Origin: Colwellia sp. MB02u-6
GTDB lineage: Bacteria; Pseudomonadota; Gammaproteobacteria; Enterobacterales; Alteromonadaceae
Length of the DNA: 64,000 nt
Assembly: GCF_014077095.1 (NCBI RefSeq)
Contig: NZ_JACGVG010000035.1
Location: forward strand, 248,001 to 312,000
Reading direction: 5' to 3'
The notes under the pieces are model-generated. The model was not told where the DNA came from, did no database searches, and saw only the letters and a list, made by a program, of their open reading frames with translations. Positions 28,612 to 39,251 of this stretch are shown piece by piece (positions within the stretch are counted from its first letter, which is position 1; every line of letters starts with the position of its first letter). The translations under genes and the position numbers were made by a program.

Positions 28612-28974
28612 CTACTGCCATAGTTGTTCTAGTTGATAACGCTCACGAGTTTCATCAGTCATCACATGCACAACAACATCACCTAAGTCGACTAAAGACC
28701 ATTCACCAACATCATTTCCTTCAACACCTAAGGCTTCAATACCAGCGGCACGGCATTCAATAGTGAGTGATTGTGCAATGGAAATAACGTGGCGTTTTGA
28801 GTTACCAGAGCAAACTAACATGTAGTCAGTGAAACTCGATTTTGTAGCTACTTCTAGTGTAACGATATCGCGGCCTTTCATATCTTCGATTTTTTCGGTA
28901 ACAAAAGTAATTAGGTCTGAACTTTGCAAAGTGGGATCTCTATAATTAACAACAATAATCGGCGATAATAGCAT
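28612..28974 (-). CDS. rsfS: ribosomal silencing factor RsfS
   Basis: Binds ribosomal protein uL14 and blocks subunit joining when nutrients are short. The DUF143 core is DIVTLEVATKSSFTDYMLVCSGNSKRHVISIAQSL and GEWSLVDLGDVVVHVM. The frame from ATG 28974 gives 120 aa, 15 more than E. coli. An in-frame TTG at 28929 would give exactly 105 aa in the E. coli register with GAGA upstream and may be the true start; the ATG has no ribosome binding site. It is followed by rlmH after 11 bases. Confidence 0.93.
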   Translation of the reverse strand: MLLSPIIVVNYRDPTLQSSDLITFVTEKIEDMKGRDIVTLEVATKSSFTDYMLVCSGNSKRHVISIAQSLTIECRAAGIEALGVEGNDVGEWSLVDLGDVVVHVMTDETRERYQLEQLWQ

Positions 28975-29109
28975 TATTTTGTTTGTCAGTTAACCATCTA
29001 ATGTAGTAAATAGCGGTTTTTTTGCACAACAATGGATTTATTTCACTTAACTTCTCCCCAAGTGATACAAAATGAGTGATTTGGCTGCAGTTATTGAAAA
29101 ATAATGGCG

Positions 29110-29769
29110 TTATCGATAGAGCTTATGTTGCTCTATATAATCATATACGCATTGAGGTAGGTATTGGCTGACGTCTGAGCCGGTTTTAATTTTTGCTCTT
29201 ATTGTGGTTGAGGAAATATCCACAGGGGTGCTTTCATGGATAAGTATTTGTCCAGTTTTCTGGCGCTGTAATTGCGCAAGATTATAAATTAAACGAGACT
29301 TTAGTGCTGGTTCAAGTGCTTCTTCCAACGTTAGGTGCGGGTAACCTGGGCGAATATTAACCACTAAGTTACATAAGGTGAGAATGTCTTGCCAGCTGCG
29401 CCATTGGGTAAATGATAAGAGCGAGTCCATACCCATAATAAAATATAAACTTGCATTAGGCTGCTCAGTTTTTATTTGCTGTAAGGTATCGACGGTATAT
29501 GAAGGGCTTTGACGCTTGAGTTCACGATGGTCAAGGGTAAATAGTGCGCTTTTATCACAGACTAAAGCCACCATTTTAGTACGCTGTTTCGCATTGGCAT
29601 GAGTGTCAGCTTTATGTGGTGGTATATGGGCAGGAATTAAATGTAATTGTTTTGCGCCTAACCAATGCGCGGTTTCTTGGGCAGGTAAGATGTGACCGAG
29701 ATGAATAGGGTCGAAGGTACCGCCAAGTAACGCGATAAGCGTTGGCGTTTTTTGGTTAGTTATACTCAT
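29110..29769 (-). CDS. nadD: nicotinate-nucleotide adenylyltransferase NadD
   Basis: Makes deamido-NAD from nicotinate mononucleotide and ATP. The 219-aa protein has the nucleotidyltransferase motif GGTFDPIHLGH near residue 15 and the ISSTTIRAKI motif near the C-terminus. It overlaps the end of holA by 14 bases, as expected for the conserved holA-nadD pair. A 135-base gap before rsfS may hold a secondary promoter. Confidence 0.95.
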   Translation of the reverse strand: MSITNQKTPTLIALLGGTFDPIHLGHILPAQETAHWLGAKQLHLIPAHIPPHKADTHANAKQRTKMVALVCDKSALFTLDHRELKRQSPSYTVDTLQQIKTEQPNASLYFIMGMDSLLSFTQWRSWQDILTLCNLVVNIRPGYPHLTLEEALEPALKSRLIYNLAQLQRQKTGQILIHESTPVDISSTTIRAKIKTGSDVSQYLPQCVYDYIEQHKLYR

Positions 29770-30799
29770 AATCTAAACTGAAGTGTTGACTGATGTTATC
29801 GTGAAATAAGCTGATGAAAACATCACTGAGCAAAATAAAAGCGTTAAAGTCGCTACTGGTTTTACTGAGTAAATCTACTTGCGCTAACCTTGCTAATGCT
29901 TGCTCGGCATTGCTTAAGCTTATATTGTTTAGCGCATGCTGATATAGTGGTTTTTTCTTCTCCCAAATACGGTATTGCTGAAAAATGTCGTTAATACGGC
30001 TGCCTTGTTCTATTTGTTCTAACATGGCATAAAGCTGACTAATTTCTTTGTGAACCACCCAAATTAATTGACCAAATGCGCTACCGTCATGCTGCATTTG
30101 ATCTAAGATAGTTAAGCACTTTTTAAGATCGCCAATAAGCAAAGTGTCGATCAGTTGAAAAGGACTAAATCGCGCTTGTTTAATTAAAAGTTGTTCTGCT
30201 TCTTCAACACTCACGGGTTGCTGTGAGAATAATATCGACAGTTTCTGCAACTCTTGAGCTAATGCCGGTAAATTACCTTCAAATAATTCAGTCATTAAAT
30301 TAATAACATCGTCAGGTAAAGTTAATTGCAACTGCCGAGCTTGATTGCTGAGCCATTGTTTTAATTGTTTACCTTCGATATCGTATAAAGGAACAAAGCA
30401 ACCAGCAGCTTCTAACGCTTTGAACCACTTGCGCTTTTGCGTGGCAGCGTCAAGTTTAGGGCCATGAAAGATGAGTTGAATATCTTGATGTAAAAGGGTG
30501 AGTAATTGCGCTACACCTTTCGCACCATTATCGCCAATTTTACCCGTGGTAAACTCTACTTCTATAATGCGTAATGATGAAAACAAACTCATTGACTGAT
30601 ATTCTTGAAACAGCTCATCCCAATTAAATTTATCGTCAATGCTATAACGAATGACTTCGTCAAAACCTTGTTTTTTAGCACTGTTTTTAATTTTCTCTAA
30701 GGCGTCATTTTTTTGCCATGGCTCATCACCAAAGACTAACCATACTGGCTTAAAGCCTTGTGTTAAGGTTTTGTCGAGGTGATTATGATAAATGCGCAT
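29756..30799 (-). CDS. holA: DNA polymerase III delta subunit HolA
   Basis: A 347-aa clamp-loader subunit that opens the beta clamp. The start MRIYHNHLDKTLTQGFKPVWLVFGDEPWQKNDAL fits the family opening, with the usual FGDE that replaces an active P-loop. The AAA-like domain is followed by a helical C-terminal collar domain. E. coli HolA is 343 aa. It starts 10 bases after lptE and overlaps nadD. Confidence 0.94.
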   Translation of the reverse strand: MRIYHNHLDKTLTQGFKPVWLVFGDEPWQKNDALEKIKNSAKKQGFDEVIRYSIDDKFNWDELFQEYQSMSLFSSLRIIEVEFTTGKIGDNGAKGVAQLLTLLHQDIQLIFHGPKLDAATQKRKWFKALEAAGCFVPLYDIEGKQLKQWLSNQARQLQLTLPDDVINLMTELFEGNLPALAQELQKLSILFSQQPVSVEEAEQLLIKQARFSPFQLIDTLLIGDLKKCLTILDQMQHDGSAFGQLIWVVHKEISQLYAMLEQIEQGSRINDIFQQYRIWEKKKPLYQHALNNISLSNAEQALARLAQVDLLSKTSSDFNAFILLSDVFISLFHDNISQHFSLDYEYN

Positions 30800-30809
30800 G
30801 TGAAGTTAC

Positions 30810-31316
30810 CTACAGCTGAATACTAGCCATGTCACGTAAAATTTTATTGGCGGCTTCTTTACGCATTTCTCGTAACATTAACGACAATTCGCGACTTTTT
30901 GCTAGGGCAATATCAGGATCATCTTGATAATCACGATTAAGCTCAAAGCGGAAATTTTGAATATCTTGTCCGGGGATTAAAACTTGATAGCGTACGGTAT
31001 AAATAAGTTCATATTCTGCTACTTGACCATTAGGAAAAACTGACAGCGTTCTTCGGTCTAAGTTGTCTTGTAGTATGCGCATTTGCGGAATAGCTTTTTC
31101 ACTTTGTCGCACTAAAGTCACATCGTTAATGCTTAAGTGCTGCTTGACTAAACGGGTGAGTTCACCATATTGATCAACCGAGCTAAATATAATAGTTTGT
31201 AGCTCAGGCGCTAATAAATAATTGCCGCGTAGTTGAAAGCCACAACCATTTAACATCATTAAGATAATGCTAAAAGATAAGAGTTTGCTTACCCGACGAA
31301 TTATTAATGGCTGCAT
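30810..31316 (-). CDS. lptE: LPS assembly lipoprotein LptE
   Basis: Outer-membrane lipoprotein that plugs the LptD barrel and helps deliver lipopolysaccharide to the cell surface. The 168-aa protein has a signal peptide with lipobox LNGC (Cys25), followed by GFQLRGNY, a family hallmark. The mature part is a small alpha/beta domain. It lies between leuS and holA as in E. coli. A 14-base-pair hairpin sits in the 119-base gap to leuS. Confidence 0.94.
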   Translation of the reverse strand: MQPLIIRRVSKLLSFSIILMMLNGCGFQLRGNYLLAPELQTIIFSSVDQYGELTRLVKQHLSINDVTLVRQSEKAIPQMRILQDNLDRRTLSVFPNGQVAEYELIYTVRYQVLIPGQDIQNFRFELNRDYQDDPDIALAKSRELSLMLREMRKEAANKILRDMASIQL

Positions 31317-31350
31317 AAAGTGTTCACTTTTTATAGGTAAAATTCAATCA

Positions 31351-31380
31351 GTGCATAACCAAAAAATTTTAGCTATGCAC
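31351..31380. repeat. hairpin between leuS and lptE
   Basis: On the minus strand GTGCATAGCTAAAA pairs with TTTTGGTTATGCAC through 14 positions with two G-U pairs and a two-base loop. No T-run follows. It could protect mRNA ends or cause partial termination between leuS and lptE. Confidence 0.6.
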
Positions 31381-31435
31381 TTTTAAATCACTGTTTTAAT
31401 TGAGTTATCATTAACAGTTGTAACAAAGTAAGTTA

Positions 31436-34027
31436 TTAATTAGCAACAATATTCAATAGTTTACCCGGTACATAAATCACTTTACGTACCGTTTTACCAT
31501 CAATAAACTTGCTAACATTGACATCATTAAAACCGATTTCTTCAACCGCTTCTTTTGTTGCCTCGGCTGACACAGTAATTTTAGCACGCAATTTACCGTT
31601 AACTTGTACAATAATAAGCTTTTCATCTTCCACTAAAGCGGTGGCGTCAACCACTGGCCATGAAGTATTTTCAACTGGCTTACCATCGCCAATCATGTTC
31701 CATAAATGATGACTTAAATGTGGCACGATAGGAGTTAGCATTAATACGACCGCACGAATAGCTTCATGCATCACCACGCGATCTTCAGTGCTGGCAATAC
31801 TCGCTTTACCTAAATGATTCATTAATTCCATAATCGCGGCAATCGCGGTATTAAAGGTGTTTCGACGACCAATATCATCACTGACTTTAGCAATGGTTTT
31901 ATGCAATTCAAGGCGTAATGATTTTTGCGCCGAGTTAAGCGTTAAGTTGGCAATGCCGGGTGCTGCTTTTGACACTTCTGCAACTTGGGTAAAGTCATAA
32001 GTGAGTTTCCAAACCCGCTTTAAGAATCGATGTGCACCTTCCACGCCGGCATCACACCATTCTAATGTTTGCTCTGGTGGTGAGGTAAACATGATAAATA
32101 GTCGTACGGTATCAGCGCCATATAAATCAATAACTGCTTGTGGGTCAATACCGTTATTTTTCGATTTTGACATTTTGCTCATGCCAGCAGAAATGACTGG
32201 TTTGCCATCTAATTTACTGATGGCAGAAGTGACATGGCCTTTTTCATCACGCTCAACGTCAACATCTATCGGTGCAATCCAATCTTGTCCGCCATTTTCT
32301 GCTTCACGATAATAGGTATCAGCTAATACCATACCTTGGCAGAGCAATTTTTTAAAAGGTTCGTTAGATTCTACTAAGCCAGCATCACGTAATAATTTAT
32401 GGAAAAAACGGGCATAAAGTAAATGTAAAATGGCATGCTCAATGCCACCAATGTATTGATCTACCGGCAACCAATAATTAGCTTTCGCTGGATCTAACAT
32501 TTGCGTGTCATCGTTCGGTGAACAATAACGTGCGTAATACCATGATGATTCCATAAAGGTGTCAAAGGTATCCGTTTCTCGAAATGCTTCTTCACCATTG
32601 AAGGTGGTTTTAGCCCATTCAGGGTTGTCTTTAATCGGTGAGGTTACGCCATTCATCACTACATCTTCGGGTAGTTCAACGGGTAATTGATCTGCCGGTA
32701 CTGGCACAGACTCACCATTGGCTAAATGCAGCATTGGAATGGGTGTACCCCAATAACGTTGACGAGAAACACCCCAGTCACGTAAGCGATAATTTACTGT
32801 TACTTTACCTTTGTTTTCAGCGATTAATTTTTCTGAAATAGCTTTAAAGGCTTCTTCAAAATTTAAACCGTCAAATTCACCCGAATTAACTAAAACACTC
32901 TTGCCAGTAATCGCTGCTTTTGTAACGTCAGCGCTTTCATCGCTGGCAATAACTTGTTTAATCTCTAGACCATACTTAGTGGCGAACTCCCAATCTCGTT
33001 GGTCGTGACCAGGTACAGACATAACAGCGCCTGAGCCATAATCCATTAATACGAAGTTGGCGGCCCAAACCGGCACTATTTCACCGCTAATCGGGTGGAG
33101 TGCTTTTAAGCCGGTATCAACGCCTTTTTTCTCCATTGTTGCCATATCGGCTTCAGTAGATTTATTAGTTTTACAGCCTTGAATAAAGGCCGCTAGTGCT
33201 GGATTCGTTTCAGCAGCAGCTAAGGCTAATGGATGCTGGGCAGCTAAGGCGACATAAGTCACACCCATGATGGTATCTGGTCGCGTGGTGTAGATATCGA
33301 AACGTGCTGTAGATTCAGCCACTTGAAAGGTCATATCTACACCTTCAGAGCGACCAATCCAGTTACGTTGCATGGTTTTAACTTGTTCAGGCCAATCGGT
33401 TAATTGGTCTAAATCGTTAATTAATTCTTCAGCATAAGCTGTAATTTTAATGAACCATTGCGGTATTTCTTTACGCTCAACTAGCGCGCCAGAGCGCCAG
33501 CCACGACCATCTATTACTTGCTCGTTAGCTAATACGGTTTGATCAACAGGATCCCAATTCACCGTGGAATTTTTCTTATACACTAAGCCTTTTTCATAAA
33601 GCTGAGTGAAGAACCACTGTTCCCAACGATAATAGTCTTTTTTACAAGTCGCTAATTCACGACTCCAGTCGTAACCAAAACCTAATGACTTTAATTGGTT
33701 ACGCATGTAATCAATATTTTCATAAGTCCACTTTGCCGGCGCAGAATTATTTTTAATCGCAGCATTTTCAGCTGGCAAACCAAAAGCGTCCCAACCCATA
33801 GGTTGCATCACATTCTTGCCTTGCATGCGTTGGTAACGAGAAATTACATCACCTAAACTGTAGTTACGCACATGCCCCATATGGAGTCGTCCACTTGGGT
33901 ATGGAAACATCGCCAAGCAATAAAACTTTTCTTTTCCTGGTAACTCTTCAGCTTTGAAGGTGTCGTTATCAGTCCAAAATTTCTGAACTTCGGCTTCAAT
34001 TGATTGGGGATTGTAAATGGATTCCAT
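31436..34027 (-). CDS. leuS: leucyl-tRNA synthetase LeuS
   Basis: Class I aminoacyl-tRNA synthetase, 863 aa (E. coli 860). The HIGH-type motif is in [19 protein letters not shown] near residue 42 and KMSKS is in [15 protein letters not shown]. The editing domain is present in the middle ([22 protein letters not shown]). The C-terminal anticodon-binding and tRNA-elbow domains are complete. It heads the lptE-holA-nadD block; divergent ybeL begins 319 bases away. Confidence 0.97.
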   Translation of the reverse strand: MESIYNPQSIEAEVQKFWTDNDTFKAEELPGKEKFYCLAMFPYPSGRLHMGHVRNYSLGDVISRYQRMQGKNVMQPMGWDAFGLPAENAAIKNNSAPAKWTYENIDYMRNQLKSLGFGYDWSRELATCKKDYYRWEQWFFTQLYEKGLVYKKNSTVNWDPVDQTVLANEQVIDGRGWRSGALVERKEIPQWFIKITAYAEELINDLDQLTDWPEQVKTMQRNWIGRSEGVDMTFQVAESTARFDIYTTRPDTIMGVTYVALAAQHPLALAAAETNPALAAFIQGCKTNKSTEADMATMEKKGVDTGLKALHPISGEIVPVWAANFVLMDYGSGAVMSVPGHDQRDWEFATKYGLEIKQVIASDESADVTKAAITGKSVLVNSGEFDGLNFEEAFKAISEKLIAENKGKVTVNYRLRDWGVSRQRYWGTPIPMLHLANGESVPVPADQLPVELPEDVVMNGVTSPIKDNPEWAKTTFNGEEAFRETDTFDTFMESSWYYARYCSPNDDTQMLDPAKANYWLPVDQYIGGIEHAILHLLYARFFHKLLRDAGLVESNEPFKKLLCQGMVLADTYYREAENGGQDWIAPIDVDVERDEKGHVTSAISKLDGKPVISAGMSKMSKSKNNGIDPQAVIDLYGADTVRLFIMFTSPPEQTLEWCDAGVEGAHRFLKRVWKLTYDFTQVAEVSKAAPGIANLTLNSAQKSLRLELHKTIAKVSDDIGRRNTFNTAIAAIMELMNHLGKASIASTEDRVVMHEAIRAVVLMLTPIVPHLSHHLWNMIGDGKPVENTSWPVVDATALVEDEKLIIVQVNGKLRAKITVSAEATKEAVEEIGFNDVNVSKFIDGKTVRKVIYVPGKLLNIVAN

Positions 34028-34346
34028 TAAGATTTCTCAAACACACTTAAATAAGAGCATCAACCCGCTTTTTTGACAATTTTATCTTGATAAAATTTGT
34101 CATGTTAAGGTCAGGTTTTAGCGATAAAAATAATCTTAATAGGATACCTTATCTCTAGCCGTTGCGACAAGTTAAAGCAGGGCTATGCGGAAATTTTTTC
34201 TAGATAATCCAAGAATATTGCGCATTAACAGCTAAATAGCTGATAAAAGCCACTTTAGTCGTTGTTATATGCTTTAATAAAGTGCTGATGACTGACGTTA
34301 TCTAAGCAATAAGTAGACTAATAAGTAATTTTTAAATGAGGGCAGC
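34028..34346. other. leuS-ybeL divergent intergenic region
   Basis: No gene seen. It holds a hairpin at 34074-34102 (TGACAATTTTATC against GATAAAATTTGTCA with one bulged base), about 50 bases upstream of leuS. It could be a leader structure or an operator. Promoters for both genes must lie here; I could not place them with confidence. Confidence 0.5.
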
Positions 34347-34835
34347 ATGATGAAAAAAAAGCAATCTCAAACTCAAGAGCTTTATCAAAAGTTACAAACA
34401 TGGTTGGAAGACAGCAAGGATAACGAAATTCGCTCGGCTGTTGAATTACTCGAACAAGCGAGAACGATATTGATTGCTGCCGAGCAAATTCCTGAGCAGC
34501 AAATTAAACAGTTTATTGCTAATCTTAAGTACGACCTAGGTGATTTTTATCAGCAATATCAAGCGGACATTAAGCATTCAATATATTTAGAGCTACTTAA
34601 TGAAAACCTTTGGTCAAGCTTGGCACAAATTACCGATAAGTCCCAAGTTGAATGGGCTGAGCTGATGGATGATTTTCAACATCAAGATGGCTACCATGTT
34701 GGTGATTATGTTGGTTTTGGTCAGCTAAAATGCAAAGCATGTCAACATTGTGTTACTCATAGCCACCCAAATGTTGTTACTGAGTGTATTGTCTGTGGTA
34801 GTAAAGATTTTGAACGTTTGAGTTTAACGCCGTAA
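34347..34835 (+). CDS. ybeL: YbeL/DUF1451 zinc-ribbon protein
   Basis: A 162-aa protein with an N-terminal helical region and a C-terminal zinc ribbon: CKACQHC at about 129-135 and CIVCGS at about 149-154. This is the DUF1451 pattern of E. coli YbeL, which also diverges from leuS. Function unknown. GAGGG lies four bases before ATG 34347 and seven before ATG 34350, so either Met may be used. Confidence 0.92.
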   Translation: MMKKKQSQTQELYQKLQTWLEDSKDNEIRSAVELLEQARTILIAAEQIPEQQIKQFIANLKYDLGDFYQQYQADIKHSIYLELLNENLWSSLAQITDKSQVEWAELMDDFQHQDGYHVGDYVGFGQLKCKACQHCVTHSHPNVVTECIVCGSKDFERLSLTP

Positions 34836-34964
34836 AAAATAACTTTTTTTGATAGTTTTTCTTTATATTATTTTGCTGTTCAGTGGCGTGTCGCTGTACA
34901 CTGTACTTACTATAGCTGTATTTATTTCACCTGATATTAAAATCGCACTCTCGAGAGATCTTCT

Positions 34965-37355
34965 ATGACAAATGTGTCAACAAATACACGTCTTAAACCT
35001 TGCCAGTTAACCGCAGACCTAACGGTTAAACAATTTGCTAATGCCACATCGAGCTCAGAAATAGAACAAGTATTTATTGGCCATGAAAGAGCGAAAGAAG
35101 CACTAACTTTTGGCTTGTCGATGGATGCACCCGGTTTTAATGTTTACGCCATGGGTGAGCATGGTACTGGGCGTCAAACCCTGATCAAGCAAATGTTAGC
35201 CGCGACAGCAAGTCAAGAACCCACACCTGATGAATGGTGTTATATCAATAATTTTGATGACCCAAACTCACCATACAGCCTTTATGTTAGTCCAGGTGAC
35301 GGTAAGCAATTACTTACTCGCATGAATACCTTTATTGATGAGTTAATGGATTTGTTTCCAGAGATTTTTGATAACCTGGGCTATCAAAGACAGAAAGCAG
35401 CCATCGATCGCGACTTTAATAAAAAATATGACCAAGCGATTACCGAGGTTGAAGATGCGGCATTAAAAGATGACGTGGTGTTATTCGAAGAAAATGGTGA
35501 AATTGGCTTTTCACCATTAGTTGAAGGTAAGCGACTTAATGATAAAGAGTTTGCGGAATTAAATGAACCAAAACGTGCTGATTTTTATATTCTGTTGGCC
35601 AAATTAGAAGATTTACTTTCTGAAAAATTAATTGAATTACCGCAATGGAAACGTATTTCTTCCGACAGATTACGTAAGTTAAAACATGAAACTGCAGCAC
35701 AAAGTATTCAACCTTTTCTAAAAGAATTAGAGACAGAATTCGCCAGTAATACCGGCGTACAGAAATACTTAGCTAAAGTTAAAGCGCACGTTGTTGATGC
35801 TGTTTTAGAGTTACTGGTCGATGAGAGTAACGAGGCGCCTAATGACAAAGATATGCGTAAACTAATGGTGGAACGTTTTTTACCTAACTTACTGGTGACC
35901 CGAAAAGCCAATGAAGGTGCGCCGGTTATTTATGAACAGAATCCGACCTTTCAAAACCTGTTTGGCCATGTTGATTTTGGTAGTTTTCAAGGCAGCAGTT
36001 ACACCAGTTATCGTTTAATAAGACCCGGTGCGCTGCATAAAGCCAATGGCGGTTATATACTACTTGAAGCGGATAAACTCTTGACCCAACCTTTAGTTTG
36101 GGCGCGTTTAAAGCTAGCGCTAAAGTCGCAGAAAATTACTATCGAAAATCCGCATTCAGAATATGCACAACCGGGTGCCTTTAGTTTGCAACCAGAAAAA
36201 ATTCCGTTAAATGTTAAAGTGATTTTACTGGGCGACCCTGAAATTTACTATACCTTACAAGATTATGATCAAGAATTTACTGAGTTATTTCGGGTTTTGG
36301 CAGACTTTGATCGTCACTTAGAAAAAAATCAAAGTAACTTAAATGACTATGCCAGTCTGATTCGCCAGCGTGCCTACCGTAACCATTATCCACAAGTGAC
36401 AGATGAAGCGGTGTTTGAGTTAGTCAAATATGCACTCAGGCGCGCAGAGCACCAGCAAAAAATTTCAGCTAATATAGTAGAGGTTAATGACTTATTAGAC
36501 GAAGCTTTTTATTTATGGCAGCGATCAGATGGCAAAAATGACCTGTGCGGTAAACATATCACGATGGCATTGGCGGCAAAACAAAGACGTACTGGCCGCA
36601 TGAGTGAAGCTTGGTTAGAGGAAATTAAAGAGCGTCAGTTACTTATTGATACCGAAGGTGGGCAAGTAGGTAAAATTAATGGTCTAACCGTGTTAGAGAT
36701 TGGTGATAGTGTTTTTGGTACCCCCGCACGTATAACGGCGACCGTATACGCTGGTAGCCAAGGTGTGACAGATATTGAGCGCGAAGTCGATTTAGGTAAA
36801 TCTATTCACTCAAAAGGTGTATTGATTTTAACTGGTTATTTAGGCCACAAGTATGGGCAAAAATTTCCAGTGACTATTTCTGCTAATATTGCCATTGAGC
36901 AATCTTACGGCCATATTGATGGCGACAGTGCGTCAATGGCCGAACTTTGCGTGTTAATTTCCGCTATCGCTAAATTACCTATAAATCAAGGTATCGCAAT
37001 AACAGGCTCGATGAATCAACATGGCGAAGTGCAATCTATTGGTGGCGTTAATGAGAAAATTGAAGGTTTTTATCGTCTCTGCAAGGACAAAGGCTTAACG
37101 GGCGAACAAGGTGTTATTATACCTAAAACCAATACCATTAATTTGATGTTGGCACCTGAGGTGATACAGGCAGTGGCCGATGAACAGTTTGCCATTTATG
37201 CGGTCGACAATATTGATCAGGCGATAGAGATTCTAATGGCGCAACCCGCTGGAGCAATCACTCGTACTGGCCGTTATCCAAAAAAATCAATACATGGTAT
37301 GGTGCTGGATAAATTGTCAGCGTTTTCAGAGCTAATTAATGGCGCTGAAGAATAA
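34965..37355 (+). CDS. Lon-family (LonB/LonH-type) ATP-dependent protease
   Basis: A 796-aa protein with an N-terminal AAA_32-type region and a C-terminal S16 Lon protease domain. The catalytic dyad is Ser655 (DGDSAS) and Lys698 (GGVNEKIEGF), 43 residues apart exactly as in Lon. The nucleotide-binding loop is degenerate: GEHGTGRQT at 64-72 has Arg where Walker A has Lys, and the Walker B region reads LLEADKLL. ATPase activity may be weak or absent. The relative in E. coli is YcbZ (LonH), which is shorter (586 aa). Substrates are not known. A strong terminator follows at 37416. Confidence 0.9.
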   Translation: MTNVSTNTRLKPCQLTADLTVKQFANATSSSEIEQVFIGHERAKEALTFGLSMDAPGFNVYAMGEHGTGRQTLIKQMLAATASQEPTPDEWCYINNFDDPNSPYSLYVSPGDGKQLLTRMNTFIDELMDLFPEIFDNLGYQRQKAAIDRDFNKKYDQAITEVEDAALKDDVVLFEENGEIGFSPLVEGKRLNDKEFAELNEPKRADFYILLAKLEDLLSEKLIELPQWKRISSDRLRKLKHETAAQSIQPFLKELETEFASNTGVQKYLAKVKAHVVDAVLELLVDESNEAPNDKDMRKLMVERFLPNLLVTRKANEGAPVIYEQNPTFQNLFGHVDFGSFQGSSYTSYRLIRPGALHKANGGYILLEADKLLTQPLVWARLKLALKSQKITIENPHSEYAQPGAFSLQPEKIPLNVKVILLGDPEIYYTLQDYDQEFTELFRVLADFDRHLEKNQSNLNDYASLIRQRAYRNHYPQVTDEAVFELVKYALRRAEHQQKISANIVEVNDLLDEAFYLWQRSDGKNDLCGKHITMALAAKQRRTGRMSEAWLEEIKERQLLIDTEGGQVGKINGLTVLEIGDSVFGTPARITATVYAGSQGVTDIEREVDLGKSIHSKGVLILTGYLGHKYGQKFPVTISANIAIEQSYGHIDGDSASMAELCVLISAIAKLPINQGIAITGSMNQHGEVQSIGGVNEKIEGFYRLCKDKGLTGEQGVIIPKTNTINLMLAPEVIQAVADEQFAIYAVDNIDQAIEILMAQPAGAITRTGRYPKKSIHGMVLDKLSAFSELINGAEE

Positions 37356-37415
37356 GTGTTAACTATAAGCTTAAAAGATAAGCTGGCTTGAATAATTAAG
37401 CAAAAAACCTCCTCT

Positions 37416-37453
37416 AGCAATAAACACGGCAAACGCCGTGTTTATTGCTTTTT
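37416..37453 (+). terminator. terminator after the Lon-family protease gene
   Basis: AGCAATAAACACGGC, loop AAAC, GCCGTGTTTATTGCT, then TTTTT: a 15-base perfect stem. Confidence 0.92.
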
Positions 37454-38014
37454 ACACCAGTTAAAATGTTTAAATGTTAATATTCGCTTAAAAAACAAGC
37501 ATTACTTGAATTCTTTTCTATACTGTTATTAGTAACAATACTTTTCATCGTAACATTTTGCCAAGCACACTAGCAGAAGTTGATTATGGAAATATTGTTC
37601 ATTTACACCTAATTATAGGTGCTATCTCAGTAGGATTTATGAAGCGAGAATGTTAGCGACAGCGGATAACAACAATAAAAAGTAAATGCAGCGAGTTAGC
37701 GTTATGAATTAGTAATGGTGAGCTCCCTATAAGATAAGGTCAGGTATTTACCTAGCGAACAGACACTTTTTTCTGTCCCATCTACTTAGTTGTTAATGTG
37801 TAATGCACTTTACGTAACACTGAAATCTAATTTAGTTAACTAACATTGACATTTTTTTAATTACTTAATGCGATTACCAAGCTGCTGATGATTATCTTGT
37901 TGATGCATTCTAAGTAGGTATCAACAAGTTTGCTGTTTGTCTATTTGTAGTTTAATAAATTGTTTGCCAATGATATTTAGCATTATCACACAGTAGGTTA
38001 TCAATGGAGGCTTT
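37454..38014 (+). promoter_or_regulatory. nuo operon upstream region
   Basis: No gene seen in 561 bases. A perfect -35 box TTGACA lies at 37846-37851, but the -10 at the right distance (TGCGAT) is poor, so an activator may be needed. A perfect 9-base inverted repeat CTTGTTGAT/ATCAACAAG with a 15-base spacer lies at 37896-37928, about 87 bases upstream of nuoA; it contains TTGAT and ATCAA but not with FNR spacing. The stretch at 37640-37720 has short direct echoes (AGCGAGAATGTTAGCG, AGCGAGTTAGCG) of unknown meaning. Confidence 0.45.
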
Positions 38015-38500
38015 GTGGAAACATCTAATCAAATGACACAAGTATGGCCAATTGCGGCTTACTTTATTATTTTGGCTGCTATGCTCGTTCTGATGATGCT
38101 GCTATCCCATTTTCTCGGTCCTAAAGGTAAACAGAGAGCGAAGAACACCCCTTATGAATCTGGCATTGTTTCTGTCTCTGACAGTAAAACCCGCTTTACC
38201 AATCACTTTTTTTTATATGCCATTTTTTTTGTTATTTTTGATTTGGAAACCATTTATCTTTTTGCTTGGGTTATTGCTTTTGATGAGGTGGGTTGGTCTG
38301 GTTTTATCGAAGCCAGTATTTTTATTACGGTATTACTGGCGGCATTAATTTATTTAATTCGTATTGGCGCATTAGAGTTAACCCGACGCCATCAACCTTT
38401 TAGAACAACACAACTGCAGCGTTTGCAACAAGCTGAAAACCAACCCGTTGAGCAAAGCCTTTTTGATAAAACTATTTTTGATCCAAATAAAGGACAGTAA
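38015..38500 (+). CDS. nuoA: NADH-quinone oxidoreductase subunit A
   Basis: First gene of the complex I operon. A 161-aa membrane protein with three helices. Family signature: [18 protein letters not shown] and the middle helix region [14 protein letters not shown] with conserved acidic residues. The start is GTG 38015, with GGAGG five bases upstream. The C-terminal 35 residues are a polar tail beyond the E. coli end (147 aa). Two bases separate it from nuoB. Confidence 0.95.
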   Translation: METSNQMTQVWPIAAYFIILAAMLVLMMLLSHFLGPKGKQRAKNTPYESGIVSVSDSKTRFTNHFFLYAIFFVIFDLETIYLFAWVIAFDEVGWSGFIEASIFITVLLAALIYLIRIGALELTRRHQPFRTTQLQRLQQAENQPVEQSLFDKTIFDPNKGQ

Positions 38501-38502
38501 TA

Positions 38503-39141
38503 ATGGAATGGTCACTAACAAAAGCAAAATTAGATGACGCAATGGGTGAGATGAAGGGGGTTTCTGAAGCTGAATTAAAGCGCAGCGTTCTTTTTGCTAG
38601 GCTTGATGACATGGTGAATTGGGGGCGTAAAAATTCCATTTGGCCGTTTAATTTTGGTTTAAGTTGTTGTTATGTCGAAATGGCAACGAGCTTTACCTCG
38701 CGACATGACATTGCCCGCTTTGGCGCTGAGGTGATTCGTGCAACGCCAAGACAAGCTGATTTAATGGTGATTTCAGGCACTTGCTTTCGAAAAATGGCAC
38801 CGGTGATCCAACACCTTTATGAACAATTATTAGAACCTCGTTGGATTATCTCCATGGGATCTTGTGCTAACTCTGGTGGTATGTACGACATCTATAGTGT
38901 TGTGCAAGGGGTTGATAAGTTTATTCCTGTTGATGTCTATGTGCCGGGATGTCCGCCAAGGCCAGAAGCTTTACTTGAAGCATTATTGCTGTTGCAAACT
39001 AAAATTCAACATCAGCCACGACCACTAAGTTGGGCGGTTGGTAAACAGCAAGTCAGTGAAATTGGTAAACCGTCATTACGAGATATTAAACACGAAGAGC
39101 GTATTCAAGTGACAAATCTTGATTCCCCCGATCACATTTAA
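38503..39141 (+). CDS. nuoB: NADH-quinone oxidoreductase subunit B (N2 cluster)
   Basis: Carries the N2 [4Fe-4S] cluster that passes electrons to quinone. The cluster cysteines are visible: tandem CC in [10 protein letters not shown] in [10 protein letters not shown] and C in [15 protein letters not shown]. Length 212 aa is near E. coli (220). It is followed by a 110-base gap before nuoCD, in which I see no gene or terminator. Confidence 0.96.
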   Translation: MEWSLTKAKLDDAMGEMKGVSEAELKRSVLFARLDDMVNWGRKNSIWPFNFGLSCCYVEMATSFTSRHDIARFGAEVIRATPRQADLMVISGTCFRKMAPVIQHLYEQLLEPRWIISMGSCANSGGMYDIYSVVQGVDKFIPVDVYVPGCPPRPEALLEALLLLQTKIQHQPRPLSWAVGKQQVSEIGKPSLRDIKHEERIQVTNLDSPDHI

Positions 39142-39251
39142 GTGGCCGTTGGTGTTTTATAAAATTAAAGTTTAAAAAGCAAAGTGTTAATAAAGTGGAA
39201 GCTCAGTAGAAACAGACTAATAAGAAAAATAACAAGTGCGAAGGGAAGTTG

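Noticed and set aside
37896-37928. FNR box upstream of nuoA
   Set aside because: TTGAT and ATCAA are present but 17 bases apart rather than 4, so it is not an FNR site in the usual sense.
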